Part shown: positions 21,627-29,948 of the stretch, in pieces | Numbering within the stretch: the first letter of the stretch is position 1 | Layout of the letters: each line of letters begins with the position of its first letter | NCBI RefSeq assembly: GCF_003696215.1 | Contig: NZ_RFFG01000004.1 | Coordinates: 1 to 64,000, forward strand | Reading direction: 5' to 3' | DNA length: 64,000 bases | DNA from: Actinomadura harenae | GTDB lineage: Bacteria > Actinomycetota > Actinomycetes > Streptosporangiales > Streptosporangiaceae | Notes under the pieces: model-generated | Told to the model about the DNA's origin: nothing | Seen by the model: the letters and a program-made list of their open reading frames with translations, nothing else | Databases searched by the model: none | Translations under genes and position numbers: made by a program

Positions 21627-22697
21627 GTGAGGAAGCTGTCCTTCCGTACGGCCGCCGCCGCGGCCGCGGCGCTGGCCGTCCTGGCCCCGGCCGCCGCCTG
21701 CTCGTCCAAGACGTCGGGATCCGGCGGCGGCGGTGACCACGCCAAGGTCGCGTTCCTGATGCCCGACATCGCCTCGACCCGTTACGAGCAGTACGACGCG
21801 CCGCTGTTCAAGGCCAAGATGCGGGAGCTCTGCGGCGGCTGCGAGGTGCTCTACCAGAACGCCAACGCCGACGCCGCCAAGCAGCAGCAGCAGGCGACCT
21901 CCGCGCTCGCCCAGGGCGCCAAGGTGATCGTCATCGACCCGGTCGACTCGGCCGCCGCCGCCTCGATCGTCCGGCTGGCGCAGGCGCGCAAGGCCACGGT
22001 CATCGCCTACGACCGGCCCATCCCGGCCGCCAAGGCCGACTTCTACGTCTCCTTCGACAACGAGAAGCTCGGCCAGATGATCGGGCAGTCCCTGGTCGAC
22101 AAGCTGAAGGGGTCCAAGGCCCAGGGCGGCCTGCTCCAGGTCAACGGCTCGCCGACGGACGCCGCGGCCGCCCTGATCAAGAAGGGCGTGCACAGCGCCG
22201 TCGACCCGAGCGGGTTCAAGCTGCTCGCCGAGTACGACACCCCGGGCTGGGAGCCGGCCAAGGCCCAGGAGTGGGTGACCGGCCAGATCAGCAAGTTCCA
22301 CACCCAGATCGCCGGCGTCGCCGCCGCCAACGACGGCACCGGCGGCGCGTCGATCGCCGCGTTCAAGGCCTCCGGTGTGGACGTCCCGCCGGTCACCGGC
22401 AACGACGCCGAGCTCGCCGCCGTCCAGCGCGTGGTCTCCGGCGACCAGTACAACACCATCTCCAAGCCCATCAAGATCGTGGCCGAGGCCGCGGCCGTCG
22501 CCGCGTACGACTTCGTCCAGGGCAAGAAGCCGCAGGGCAACACCACGCTGTTCGACACCCCGTCCCAGCTGTTCGTCCCGACCGTGGTGACGCAGCAGAA
22601 CGTCAAGGACGTGGTGAAGGCGGGCGGCGCGCTCGAGCCGAAGCAGGTCTGCACCGGCGTGTACGCCCAGGCGTGCACCAAGCTCGGCATCCAGTAG
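21627..22697 (+). CDS. Sugar ABC transporter substrate-binding lipoprotein (XylF/RbsB-like)
   Basis: This 356-residue periplasmic-binding-protein-like lipoprotein has a signal peptide and lipobox ending PAAAC (Cys25), then a type I binding fold (VAFLMPDIASTRYEQYDAPLF, VIVIDPVDSAAAASIV, ANDGTGGASIAAFK). It would capture a sugar or polyol at the outer membrane face. The start is GTG with GAGGAG upstream. It is the first gene of the operon; two strong hairpins separate it from the ABC ATPase gene, consistent with higher expression of the binding protein. The ligand is unknown. Confidence 0.92.
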   Translation: MRKLSFRTAAAAAAALAVLAPAAACSSKTSGSGGGGDHAKVAFLMPDIASTRYEQYDAPLFKAKMRELCGGCEVLYQNANADAAKQQQQATSALAQGAKVIVIDPVDSAAAASIVRLAQARKATVIAYDRPIPAAKADFYVSFDNEKLGQMIGQSLVDKLKGSKAQGGLLQVNGSPTDAAAALIKKGVHSAVDPSGFKLLAEYDTPGWEPAKAQEWVTGQISKFHTQIAGVAAANDGTGGASIAAFKASGVDVPPVTGNDAELAAVQRVVSGDQYNTISKPIKIVAEAAAVAAYDFVQGKKPQGNTTLFDTPSQLFVPTVVTQQNVKDVVKAGGALEPKQVCTGVYAQACTKLGIQ

Positions 22698-22724
22698 CCG
22701 GTACCCAGTAGAGACCTCCGGAAT

Positions 22725-22802
22725 GGACGTCCCGTAGGGGGGACGTCCGGGTGGCCAGCCCGGCGGCGCCCTCCCCGTCCGCATCACGAGGAGGGCGCCG
22801 CC
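22725..22802 (+). promoter_or_regulatory. Two intercistronic hairpins after the binding-protein gene
   Basis: GGACGTCCC/GGGACGTCC form a 9-bp stem with a 6-nt loop (22725-22748). GGCGGCGCCCTCC/GGAGGGCGCCGCC form a perfect 13-bp stem with a 15-nt loop (22762-22802). Such structures commonly attenuate read-through or stabilise the upstream message. GGACGTCC recurs at 22829-22836 and 22853-22860. Confidence 0.65.
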
Positions 22803-22900
22803 CCACCCCTCGGGCCCGCCGCCTTGCCGGACGTCCCCGCAGACGTCCGTCCGGACGTCCCCCCGGAAAGACGCCCACGAAAGCCTCACGAAGGTTCGTC

Positions 22901-23794
22901 ATGTCCTCATCGCCACCCACGCCGGCCCGGTCGGCCGCGGCGGACGCCGGGAAGGCCGGCGGCACGCCCGCCCCCCTGCTGTCGCTGCGCGGCATCAGCA
23001 AGTCGTTCGGCGCGGTCGCCGCACTCACCGACGTCGACCTCGACGTCTCCGCGGGCGAGGTCGTCGCCCTGGTGGGCGACAACGGCGCCGGCAAGTCCAC
23101 CCTGGTCAAGACGCTGTCCGGAGTGCACCCGCCGGACTCGGGGACCATCACCTTCGAGTCCCGCGAGGTGAGCGTCACCAGCCCGGCGGCGGCGCAGCAG
23201 CTCGGCATCGCCACCGTGTTCCAGGACCTCGCGCTCTGCGAGAACCTCAACGTCATCGAGAACCTGTTCCTCGGCCGTGAGCTGCGCGGGCTCCGCCTGG
23301 ACGACGTCGCGATGGAGGTCCGCTCGCGCGAGCTGCTCCAGCAGCTCTCGGCGAAGATCCCGTCGGTGCGGGTCCCGATCGCGGGCCTGTCCGGTGGGCA
23401 GCGGCAGACCGTGGCGATCGCCCGCTCGCTGCTCGGCGACCCGAAGATCATCATCCTGGACGAGCCGACCGCGGCGCTCGGCGTCGCGCAGACCGCCGAG
23501 GTGCTCAACCTCATCGAGCGGCTCCGCGAGCGCGGCCACGGCGTCATCATGATCAGCCACAACATGGCCGACGTGAAGGCGGTCGCCGACACCGTCGCGG
23601 TGCTGCGGCTCGGCCGCAACAACGGCGTGTTCGACGCGGCCACCACGTCCGCCGAGGAACTCGTCGCGGCCATCACCGGCGCGACCGACAACGAGGTGAC
23701 GCGCCGGGCCCGCCGTTCGGCCGGCACCGCCGCGACCGCCGCGACCACCACCGACAAGGAATCCGCCGACAAGGAAGGCGACGCCGATGAGTGA
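22901..23794 (+). CDS. Sugar ABC transporter ATP-binding protein (single ABC domain)
   Basis: This 297-residue ATPase has Walker A GDNGAGKST, signature LSGGQRQTVAIARSL, Walker B IIILDEPTAALG and MISHNMADV. It matches the short, single-domain relatives of RbsA/XylG rather than the usual 500-residue double-domain form, so it should act as a homodimer. The ATG at 22901 has GAAGG upstream; the frame is open further upstream, but that part covers the intercistronic hairpins. The last 8 nt overlap the permease gene. Confidence 0.92.
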   Translation: MSSSPPTPARSAAADAGKAGGTPAPLLSLRGISKSFGAVAALTDVDLDVSAGEVVALVGDNGAGKSTLVKTLSGVHPPDSGTITFESREVSVTSPAAAQQLGIATVFQDLALCENLNVIENLFLGRELRGLRLDDVAMEVRSRELLQQLSAKIPSVRVPIAGLSGGQRQTVAIARSLLGDPKIIILDEPTAALGVAQTAEVLNLIERLRERGHGVIMISHNMADVKAVADTVAVLRLGRNNGVFDAATTSAEELVAAITGATDNEVTRRARRSAGTAATAATTTDKESADKEGDADE

Positions 23795-25037
23795 CGTCGA
23801 CGTGCGGCCGCCCGCGGCGGCGGCCGGGACCGCGGACGCCGCGGACGAGCCGTCCGGCCTGCGCGGCGTGATCGCCGCCGTCACCGGCCGGATGCGCGGC
23901 GGCGACCTGGGCGTGGCGCCCGTGGTCGCCGGCCTGATCGTCATCTGGACGGTCATGCAGATCCTCAACCCGGTGTTCCTGTCCAGCGACAACCTGTCGA
24001 ACCTGACGATGGAGATGGTCCCGGTCGGGGTCATCTCGCTCGGCGTGGTCTTCATGCTGCTGGTCGGGCAGATCGACCTGTCGGTCGGCTCGCTCAGCGG
24101 CGTCGCCGCGGCGGTCACGGCCGTCCTGTTCGTCGACCAGGGGTTCAACCCGTGGCTGGCGGTGCTCGCGGCCGTCGCGCTGGCCTGCCTGATCGGCTGG
24201 GTGTACGCGCAGGTCTTCAACCGGTTCGGCGTGCCGAGCTTCGTCATCACGCTCGCGGGCCTGCTCGGCTTCCTCGGCCTCCAGCTGCACGTCCTCGGCC
24301 CCAAGGGCGCGATCAACCTGCCGTTCGACTCCAGGCTGGTCACCTTCGCCCAGCTGGACTTCGTCCCGCCGTGGCTCGCGTACACGCTGGTCGTGCTCGC
24401 CGCCGCCGCGCTGTACGGCACCGGCCACGCCCACGCGTCCGCCCGCCGCAAGGCCGGGCTGTCCGCGACGTCCGAGCGTGTGCTGGTGCTGCGCAGCGTC
24501 GCCGTCCTCGCCGGGCTCGTGCTCGCCGTCTGGTACCTCAACCGGGACCGCGGCGTCGGCTGGATGTTCGTGTTCTTCCTGGTCCTGGTGCTCGTCGCGC
24601 ACTACGTTCTGACCCGGACCAAGTACGGCAAGGCCGTGTACGCGGTCGGCGGGAACGTCGAGGCGGCGCGCCGCGCGGGCATCAACGTCCGCACGATCTA
24701 CACGTCGGCGTTCGTCATCTGCACGACGCTCGCGGCGATCGGCGGCATCCTGGCCGCCGCGCGGCTGGCGGCGGCCAACCAGAGCACCGGCTCCGGCGAC
24801 GTCAACCTGAACGCGATCGCCGCCGCCGTCATCGGCGGGACGAGCCTGTTCGGCGGACGGGGCGGCGCGTGGGCCTCGCTGCTGGGCATCCTCGTCATCC
24901 AGTCCATCTCCAACGGGCTGACGCTGCTGAACCTGGACTCGTCGTACCGGTTCATGGTCACCGGCGTCGTCCTCATGCTGGCGGTGGCGCTGGACTCGGT
25001 CGCCCGCCGGTCGCGTGCCTCGGCCGGCCGGGCCTAG
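23787..25037 (+). CDS. Sugar ABC transporter permease (RbsC/XylH family)
   Basis: This 416-residue multi-spanning protein belongs to the BPD_transp_2 (ribose/xylose) permease class. Conserved family segments are visible: LVGQIDLSVGSLSGVAAAV, FNRFGVPSFVITLAGLLG, KYGKAVYAVGGNVEAARRAGI and AIAAAVIGGTSLFGGRGG. It begins with about 50 variable residues before the first helix. It overlaps the ATPase gene by 8 nt, showing tight coupling, and is followed 18 bp later by the first kinase gene. Confidence 0.93.
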   Translation: MSDVDVRPPAAAAGTADAADEPSGLRGVIAAVTGRMRGGDLGVAPVVAGLIVIWTVMQILNPVFLSSDNLSNLTMEMVPVGVISLGVVFMLLVGQIDLSVGSLSGVAAAVTAVLFVDQGFNPWLAVLAAVALACLIGWVYAQVFNRFGVPSFVITLAGLLGFLGLQLHVLGPKGAINLPFDSRLVTFAQLDFVPPWLAYTLVVLAAAALYGTGHAHASARRKAGLSATSERVLVLRSVAVLAGLVLAVWYLNRDRGVGWMFVFFLVLVLVAHYVLTRTKYGKAVYAVGGNVEAARRAGINVRTIYTSAFVICTTLAAIGGILAAARLAAANQSTGSGDVNLNAIAAAVIGGTSLFGGRGGAWASLLGILVIQSISNGLTLLNLDSSYRFMVTGVVLMLAVALDSVARRSRASAGRA

Positions 25038-25055
25038 CGGAGCGGGAGACCTCTG

Positions 25056-26576
25056 ATGGCAGTCGTGTGCGTGGACGCCGGAACCACGATGATCAAGGTC
25101 GTCGGGTACGACGGCGACGGCGCCGAGCGGGTCGTGGTCCGGCGTCCCACCGAGGTGCGGCGGCCCGCGCCCGGCCATGTCGAGCAGGACATGGACGAGG
25201 TGTGGGACGCGGTCGCGAGCGGCGTGCGCGAGGTGCGCGAGCGGCTCGGCGGCGCACCGGTGTCCTACGTCGCGGTCACCGCGCAGGGCGACGGCTGCTG
25301 GCTGGTGGACGCGTCGGGCCGTCCGACCGGCCCGGCGATCCTCTGGAGCGACGGCCGCGCCGCGGACACCGTCGCCCGGTGGAACGACGCGGGCGTCATG
25401 GCCACCGCGTTCCGGACGAACGGCTCGGTGTCGTTCGCCGGGGTGCCCACCGGCGTCCTCACCTGGCTCCGCGCGCACGACCCGGAGCGGCTGGCCCGCT
25501 CCGCCGCCACGCTCACCTGCGGCGGCTGGATCTTCTCCCGGCTCACGGGCGAGATCGCCGTGGACGAGTCGGACGCGTCCGTCCCGTTCCTCGACATCCG
25601 CACCCGCGAATACTCCGACGAACTCCTGCGTCTCTACGACATGGAGTGGGCGCGTCCGCTGCTGCCGGAGATCCGCTCCGACGACCGGCGTCTCGCCGAC
25701 CTCACGGACGCCGCCGCCGGTGAGCTGGGCCTTCCCGCCGGGACGCCCGTGGTCCTCGCGCCCTACGACGTCGCCTCGACGGCGTTCGGCGCGGGAGCCA
25801 CCGAGAGCGGCCAGGCGTGCGTCATCCTCGGCACGACCGTGTGCACCGAGACCATCGTCGACGCGCCCGCCCTGGACGGCGAGCCGACGGGGCTGACCCT
25901 GCCGCTGGGCCTGGCGGGAGGCCGCTACCTGCGGTCCTTCCCCACGCTGTCCGGCGGGCAGGTCGTCGACTGGGCCTGCCGCCTGCTCGGCATGGACGGC
26001 GACCCCGGCGGCCTCGCCGACCTGGCCGCGCAGGCCCCGCCCGGGGCGGACGGCCTGGTCTTCCTGCCGTACCTGTCGCAGGCGGGGGAGCGGGTGCCGT
26101 TCCTCGACCCGAAGGCGCGCGGCGCGTTCCACGGGCTGACCGTCGACCACGAGCGTCCCCATATGGCCCGGGCCGTCCTGGAGGGGCTGACCATGGTCGT
26201 CCGCGACTGCCTCGCCGCCGCCGGGACGCCCGCCACCGAGCTGCGCGTCAGCGGCGGCGGCTCGGCGAGCCCGGTGTGGCTCCAGATGATGGCCGACGTC
26301 ACCGGCGTCCCGGTCGTCCGGACCACCGACGCCGAGGCGGGCGCGCGCGGCGCGTTCCTGGTCGGCGCCGTCGCCACCGGACGGACCACGACGATCGGCG
26401 AGGCCGCGCGCGCCCACGTCCGCGTCGGCGACGCCTACCGGCCCGACCCCGTCCGCGCCGGGTACTACGCGCGGATGTACGAGACCTTCCTGGACGTGCG
26501 GAACGCCGCGGCGGCCACCTGGCCGATCCTGGCGGACGCGCGTCACCGCGACCGAACCGACGGGGGGACCCTGTGA
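25056..26576 (+). CDS. FGGY-family carbohydrate kinase (first of two)
   Basis: This 506-residue sugar or polyol kinase has the N-terminal phosphate loop VDAGTTMIKVVGYD, a substrate-site segment GPAILWSDGRAADT, and the C-terminal nucleotide region LRVSGGGSASPVWLQMMADVTG, all typical of FGGY kinases. The N-terminus recalls erythritol or L-xylulose kinases, but the sugar is not determinable. Its stop overlaps the GTG of the second kinase (GTGA). Having two different FGGY kinases in one operon suggests either two related substrates or sequential use with the phosphatase. Confidence 0.9.
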   Translation: MAVVCVDAGTTMIKVVGYDGDGAERVVVRRPTEVRRPAPGHVEQDMDEVWDAVASGVREVRERLGGAPVSYVAVTAQGDGCWLVDASGRPTGPAILWSDGRAADTVARWNDAGVMATAFRTNGSVSFAGVPTGVLTWLRAHDPERLARSAATLTCGGWIFSRLTGEIAVDESDASVPFLDIRTREYSDELLRLYDMEWARPLLPEIRSDDRRLADLTDAAAGELGLPAGTPVVLAPYDVASTAFGAGATESGQACVILGTTVCTETIVDAPALDGEPTGLTLPLGLAGGRYLRSFPTLSGGQVVDWACRLLGMDGDPGGLADLAAQAPPGADGLVFLPYLSQAGERVPFLDPKARGAFHGLTVDHERPHMARAVLEGLTMVVRDCLAAAGTPATELRVSGGGSASPVWLQMMADVTGVPVVRTTDAEAGARGAFLVGAVATGRTTTIGEAARAHVRVGDAYRPDPVRAGYYARMYETFLDVRNAAAATWPILADARHRDRTDGGTL

Positions 26577-28066
26577 CCCGGACGAACACCCGGGACGAGG
26601 TGGTATGGATCGGCGTCGACCTGGGCACCCAGAGCGTCCGGGCCGTCGCCGTGACGGCGGGCGGCGAGGTGCGCAGCTCCGGCGGCCACCCGCTGACCGA
26701 CCACCGCGACGGACCCCGGCACGAGCAGGACCCGGAAGAGTGGTGGACGGCCGTGGGGGCGGCCTGCCGCCAGGCGTTGCGCGATGTCCCCGCCGCGTCC
26801 GTCCAGGCCGTCGCCGTGGACGGCACGTCCGGCACGATCCTGCTCGCCGACACCGCGGGCCGTCCGCTGACGCCCGGCCTGATGTACGACGACACGCGCG
26901 CCGCCGACCAGGTCGAACGCATCAACCGCGCCGGCGGGCACGTCTGGGCCCGCCTCGGCTACCAGCGCATGCAGCCCGCCTGGGCGCTGCCCCGGCTGCT
27001 GTGGCTGCTCGAACACCGCCGCGACCTCATCGCCGGCGGCGTCCGGCTCGCGCACCAGACCGACTTCGTCAACGCGCGCCTCACCGGACATCCCGTCGCC
27101 ACCGACCTCAGCACCGCGCTGAAGACCGGCGCCGACCTCATCGCCGAGGACTGGCCCCGGGACGTCCTGTCTGATCTCGGCGTCCCCGACGGCCTCCTGC
27201 CCCCCTTGGAACGTTCCGGCACCCCGCTCGGCACGGTGTCGGCGTCCGCCGCCGAGCACACCGGACTGCCCGCCGGGATCCCGGTCATCGCCGGGTGCAC
27301 CGACGGATGCGCGTCCCAGCTCGGCACCGGCCGCCTCACGGTCGGCTCCTGGAACTCCGTCCTCGGCACGACCCTGGTCCTCAAGGGCGTCACCGACGAC
27401 CTGCTCCAGGACCCGCTCGGCGTCGTCTACTCCCACCGCGCCCCCGACGGACGCTGGCTGCCCGGCGGCGCGTCCAGCACGGGCGCGGGCCGCATCACCC
27501 GCGACTTCCCGGGCCGTGACCTGGCCGAACTCGACCGCGCGGCCGCCGCGTACGAGCCGTCCGACGCGGTGACCTACCCGCTGGTGTCGGCGGGCGAGCG
27601 GTTCCCGTTCGTCGCGGCGGACGCCCAAGGCTTCGTCCTCGGCGAACCTGCGGGCGACGCCGAGCGGTTCGCCTCGATCCTCCAGGGCGTCGGGTACGTC
27701 GAGCGGCTCTGCTTCGACTACCTCGCCCTGCTCGGCGCCCCCGTCGACGGTGACCTCACCCTCACCGGCGGCGCCGCCCGCAGCGCCTACTGGTCCCAGC
27801 TGCGCGCCGACATCCTCGGCCGTCCCGTGACGCTCCCCGAGCACGCCGAGCCCGCGCTCGGCGCCGCCGTCCTCGCCGCCTCGGCCGGACGGGCGCTGCC
27901 GGAGGTCGCCGCCGGGATGGTCTCGGTCCGCGCGACGCTGGACCCCCGACCCACCCACCACACCCGGTTCGACGACGGCTACCTGCGCCTGGTCGCCGAA
28001 CTGGAACGACGCGGCTGGCTGCCACGGCCGGTCGCCGAGCACGCACGGGAAAGGACGCCCGCATGA
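26573..28066 (+). CDS. FGGY-family carbohydrate kinase (second of two)
   Basis: This 497-residue kinase has IGVDLGTQSVRAVAV as phosphate loop, LMYDDTRAADQVERIN in the substrate region and LTLTGGAARSAYWSQLRADILG in the C-terminal ATP region. It is clearly diverged from the preceding kinase, so the pair is not a recent duplication. Start is the GTG at 26573, overlapping the preceding stop by 4 nt with GGGGGA upstream; the frame remains open upstream inside the first kinase gene. It overlaps the phosphatase gene by ATGA. Confidence 0.9.
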   Translation: MTRTNTRDEVVWIGVDLGTQSVRAVAVTAGGEVRSSGGHPLTDHRDGPRHEQDPEEWWTAVGAACRQALRDVPAASVQAVAVDGTSGTILLADTAGRPLTPGLMYDDTRAADQVERINRAGGHVWARLGYQRMQPAWALPRLLWLLEHRRDLIAGGVRLAHQTDFVNARLTGHPVATDLSTALKTGADLIAEDWPRDVLSDLGVPDGLLPPLERSGTPLGTVSASAAEHTGLPAGIPVIAGCTDGCASQLGTGRLTVGSWNSVLGTTLVLKGVTDDLLQDPLGVVYSHRAPDGRWLPGGASSTGAGRITRDFPGRDLAELDRAAAAYEPSDAVTYPLVSAGERFPFVAADAQGFVLGEPAGDAERFASILQGVGYVERLCFDYLALLGAPVDGDLTLTGGAARSAYWSQLRADILGRPVTLPEHAEPALGAAVLAASAGRALPEVAAGMVSVRATLDPRPTHHTRFDDGYLRLVAELERRGWLPRPVAEHARERTPA

Positions 28067-28716
28067 CCCGCCTGGTCCTGGTCCGCCACGGCGAGACCGA
28101 ATGGCACGCCGAGAACCGGTACGCCGGGGTCTCCGACGTCGCGCTGACCCCGCGGGGGCTCGAGCAGGCCGGACTCCTGGCCGGCTGGGCGCAGCGGGCC
28201 GGACTGTCGGCCCTCTGGTCGTCCGACCTCACCCGCGCCCGGCTCACCGCGTCGTTCAGCGCCGAGGCCACCGGCCTCCCCCTCCAGGTCGACCCGCGCC
28301 TGCGCGAGCTCGACTTCGGGCGCGCCGAGGGACTCACCCGCGCCGAGATGCGCGAACGCTTCCCCGACGCCCTCCGCGCGTTCCACGACGACCCGGTCAG
28401 TGGCCACCTCCCCGGAGGCGAGGACCCGCAGGCCGCCGCCGAGCGGTTCACCTCCTGCCTGGACGACATCGTCGACCGGCACCCGGACGGACGCGTCATG
28501 GTCGTCGCGCACACCACCGCGATCCGCCTGGTGCTGTGCCACTACCTCGGCATGCCGCTGAGCGACTACCGCCGGGTGTTCCCCTCGGTCCGCAACTGCG
28601 CGCTCACCGAGATCACCCTGACCGGCGGACGCGCCGCCCTGCTCGAGTTCAACACCCCGCTGCGCGGCGCCCTCGGCGTCCCGTGCGACGGTGACCGTAC
28701 CGCGACCGTCCGCTAG
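28063..28716 (+). CDS. Histidine phosphatase superfamily protein (phosphoglycerate-mutase-like)
   Basis: This 217-residue protein opens LVLVRHGETEWHAENRYAG, where the RHG histidine is the phospho-acceptor, and carries the second catalytic His in VVAHTTAIRLVLCHYLG. It is the phosphatase branch of the family, like GpmB/CobC. It overlaps the second kinase by 4 nt (ATGA) and sits before a 2-hydroxyacid dehydrogenase. In this operon it could remove phosphate from a sugar-phosphate intermediate, which is unusual beside two kinases and may act as a flux control or in a later step. Confidence 0.9.
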   Translation: MTRLVLVRHGETEWHAENRYAGVSDVALTPRGLEQAGLLAGWAQRAGLSALWSSDLTRARLTASFSAEATGLPLQVDPRLRELDFGRAEGLTRAEMRERFPDALRAFHDDPVSGHLPGGEDPQAAAERFTSCLDDIVDRHPDGRVMVVAHTTAIRLVLCHYLGMPLSDYRRVFPSVRNCALTEITLTGGRAALLEFNTPLRGALGVPCDGDRTATVR

Positions 28717-28725
28717 GAGCCACCG

Positions 28726-29760
28726 ATGAGCACCCGCGTCCTCGCCGCCGGCGACCACTTCGTCCTCAACCGGCTCCTGGTCGACGCCGTCCGCGCCGAG
28801 ACCACCGCCGACCTGGAGTTCTCCGAGCTCACCCTGCCCTGGCCCGTCGTCCCGTTCGGCCGCGTCGCCGAGGTGGACGAGGCGTCCGGCACCGAGGACG
28901 AGCTGATCGAGGCGCTCCAGGGCGTCCGGATCTGCGTCACCCAGATGGCGCCGCTCACCCGGCGCGTCCTGGAGGCCTGCCCCGACCTGGAGTTCTTCGG
29001 CGTCAGCCGCGGCGGCCCCGTCAACGCCAACCTGGAGGCCGCCACCGAGCACGGCGTCGCGGTCGCGTTCGCCCCCGGACGCAACGCCGCCGCCACCGCC
29101 GAGCACACCCTCGGCATGATCATGGCGGCCGTCCGGCGCATCCCGCAGACCCACGCCGACCTGCACGCGGGCCTGTGGCGCGGCGACTACTACCGCTACG
29201 AGGAGGTCGGCCCGGAGATCGAGGGCAGCACCGTCGGCCTGGTCGGCTACGGCGCCGTCGGCAGCCGCGTCGCGCGCATGCTGAACGCGCTCGGCGCCAC
29301 CGTCCTCGTCCACGACCCGTACGCGGCCGACCTCGGCGATGTGGCCGAACTCGTCTCCCTCGACGAGCTCCTCTCCCGCGCGCAGATCCTCTCCCTGCAC
29401 GCCCGCGTCACCCCGGAGACGACCGGGATGATCGGCGCCGCCGAACTCGCCGCCCTCCCCGAAGGCGCCGTCGTCGTCAACTGCGCCCGCGGCGCCCTGC
29501 TCGACTACGACGCCCTCTGCGACGCGCTCGACAAGGGACACCTGTACGGCGCCGCCTGCGACGTCTTCCCAGAGGAGCCCATCCCGGCCGGTTCCCGGCT
29601 CCTCACCACCCCGAACCTCACCGTCACTCCGCACCTGGCCGGCGCCAGCAAGCAGACCGCCATGAACGCCGCCCGCATCCTCGCCAAGGACGTGGCCCGC
29701 CACCTCGCCGGCGCCCCCCTCCAGCACTGCGCGAACCCCGAGGCCCTCAAGTCCCGCTGA
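28726..29760 (+). CDS. NAD-dependent 2-hydroxyacid dehydrogenase (SerA/PdxB-like)
   Basis: This 344-residue protein belongs to the D-2-hydroxyacid dehydrogenase family. The NAD-binding glycine motif is GLVGYGAVGSRVARML, followed by the ribose-binding Asp in VHDPYA. Catalytic residues appear as Arg in NCARGALLD, Glu in FPEEPIPAGS and His in TPHLAGAS. GGAG precedes the ATG by 7 nt. It is the last gene of the sugar operon and is followed by a clear terminator. It probably oxidises or reduces a sugar-acid intermediate; the substrate is unknown. Confidence 0.92.
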   Translation: MSTRVLAAGDHFVLNRLLVDAVRAETTADLEFSELTLPWPVVPFGRVAEVDEASGTEDELIEALQGVRICVTQMAPLTRRVLEACPDLEFFGVSRGGPVNANLEAATEHGVAVAFAPGRNAAATAEHTLGMIMAAVRRIPQTHADLHAGLWRGDYYRYEEVGPEIEGSTVGLVGYGAVGSRVARMLNALGATVLVHDPYAADLGDVAELVSLDELLSRAQILSLHARVTPETTGMIGAAELAALPEGAVVVNCARGALLDYDALCDALDKGHLYGAACDVFPEEPIPAGSRLLTTPNLTVTPHLAGASKQTAMNAARILAKDVARHLAGAPLQHCANPEALKSR

Positions 29761-29772
29761 CCCACCGTCCCG

Positions 29773-29812
29773 AGCACCCCTGCCGCCCCGCGCGCCAGGG
29801 GTGCTTGCTTTC
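29773..29812 (+). terminator. Intrinsic terminator of the sugar operon
   Basis: AGCACCCCTG (29773-29782) pairs with CAGGGGTGCT (29796-29805) in a perfect 10-bp stem, followed by a T-containing run (TGCTTTCC). It lies 13 bp after the dehydrogenase stop. Confidence 0.8.
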
Positions 29813-29948
29813 CAGGCGGCGGCGGTGAACGTTGACAGGGGGAACCGGGTGGTCTTGGCTTTCCGTCGGATGAGCAAGGCCACAGTGGGGCCGTGGCGAA
29901 GCCGATTGGCGCGGGCGGAAGGCCGGTCCGCGGGGAGGAGCGTCCTCC

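Noticed and set aside
22751..22900. 50-residue upstream extension of the sugar ABC ATPase
   Set aside because: It covers the intercistronic hairpins and the GGACGTCC repeats; homologous sequence begins after the ATG at 22901.
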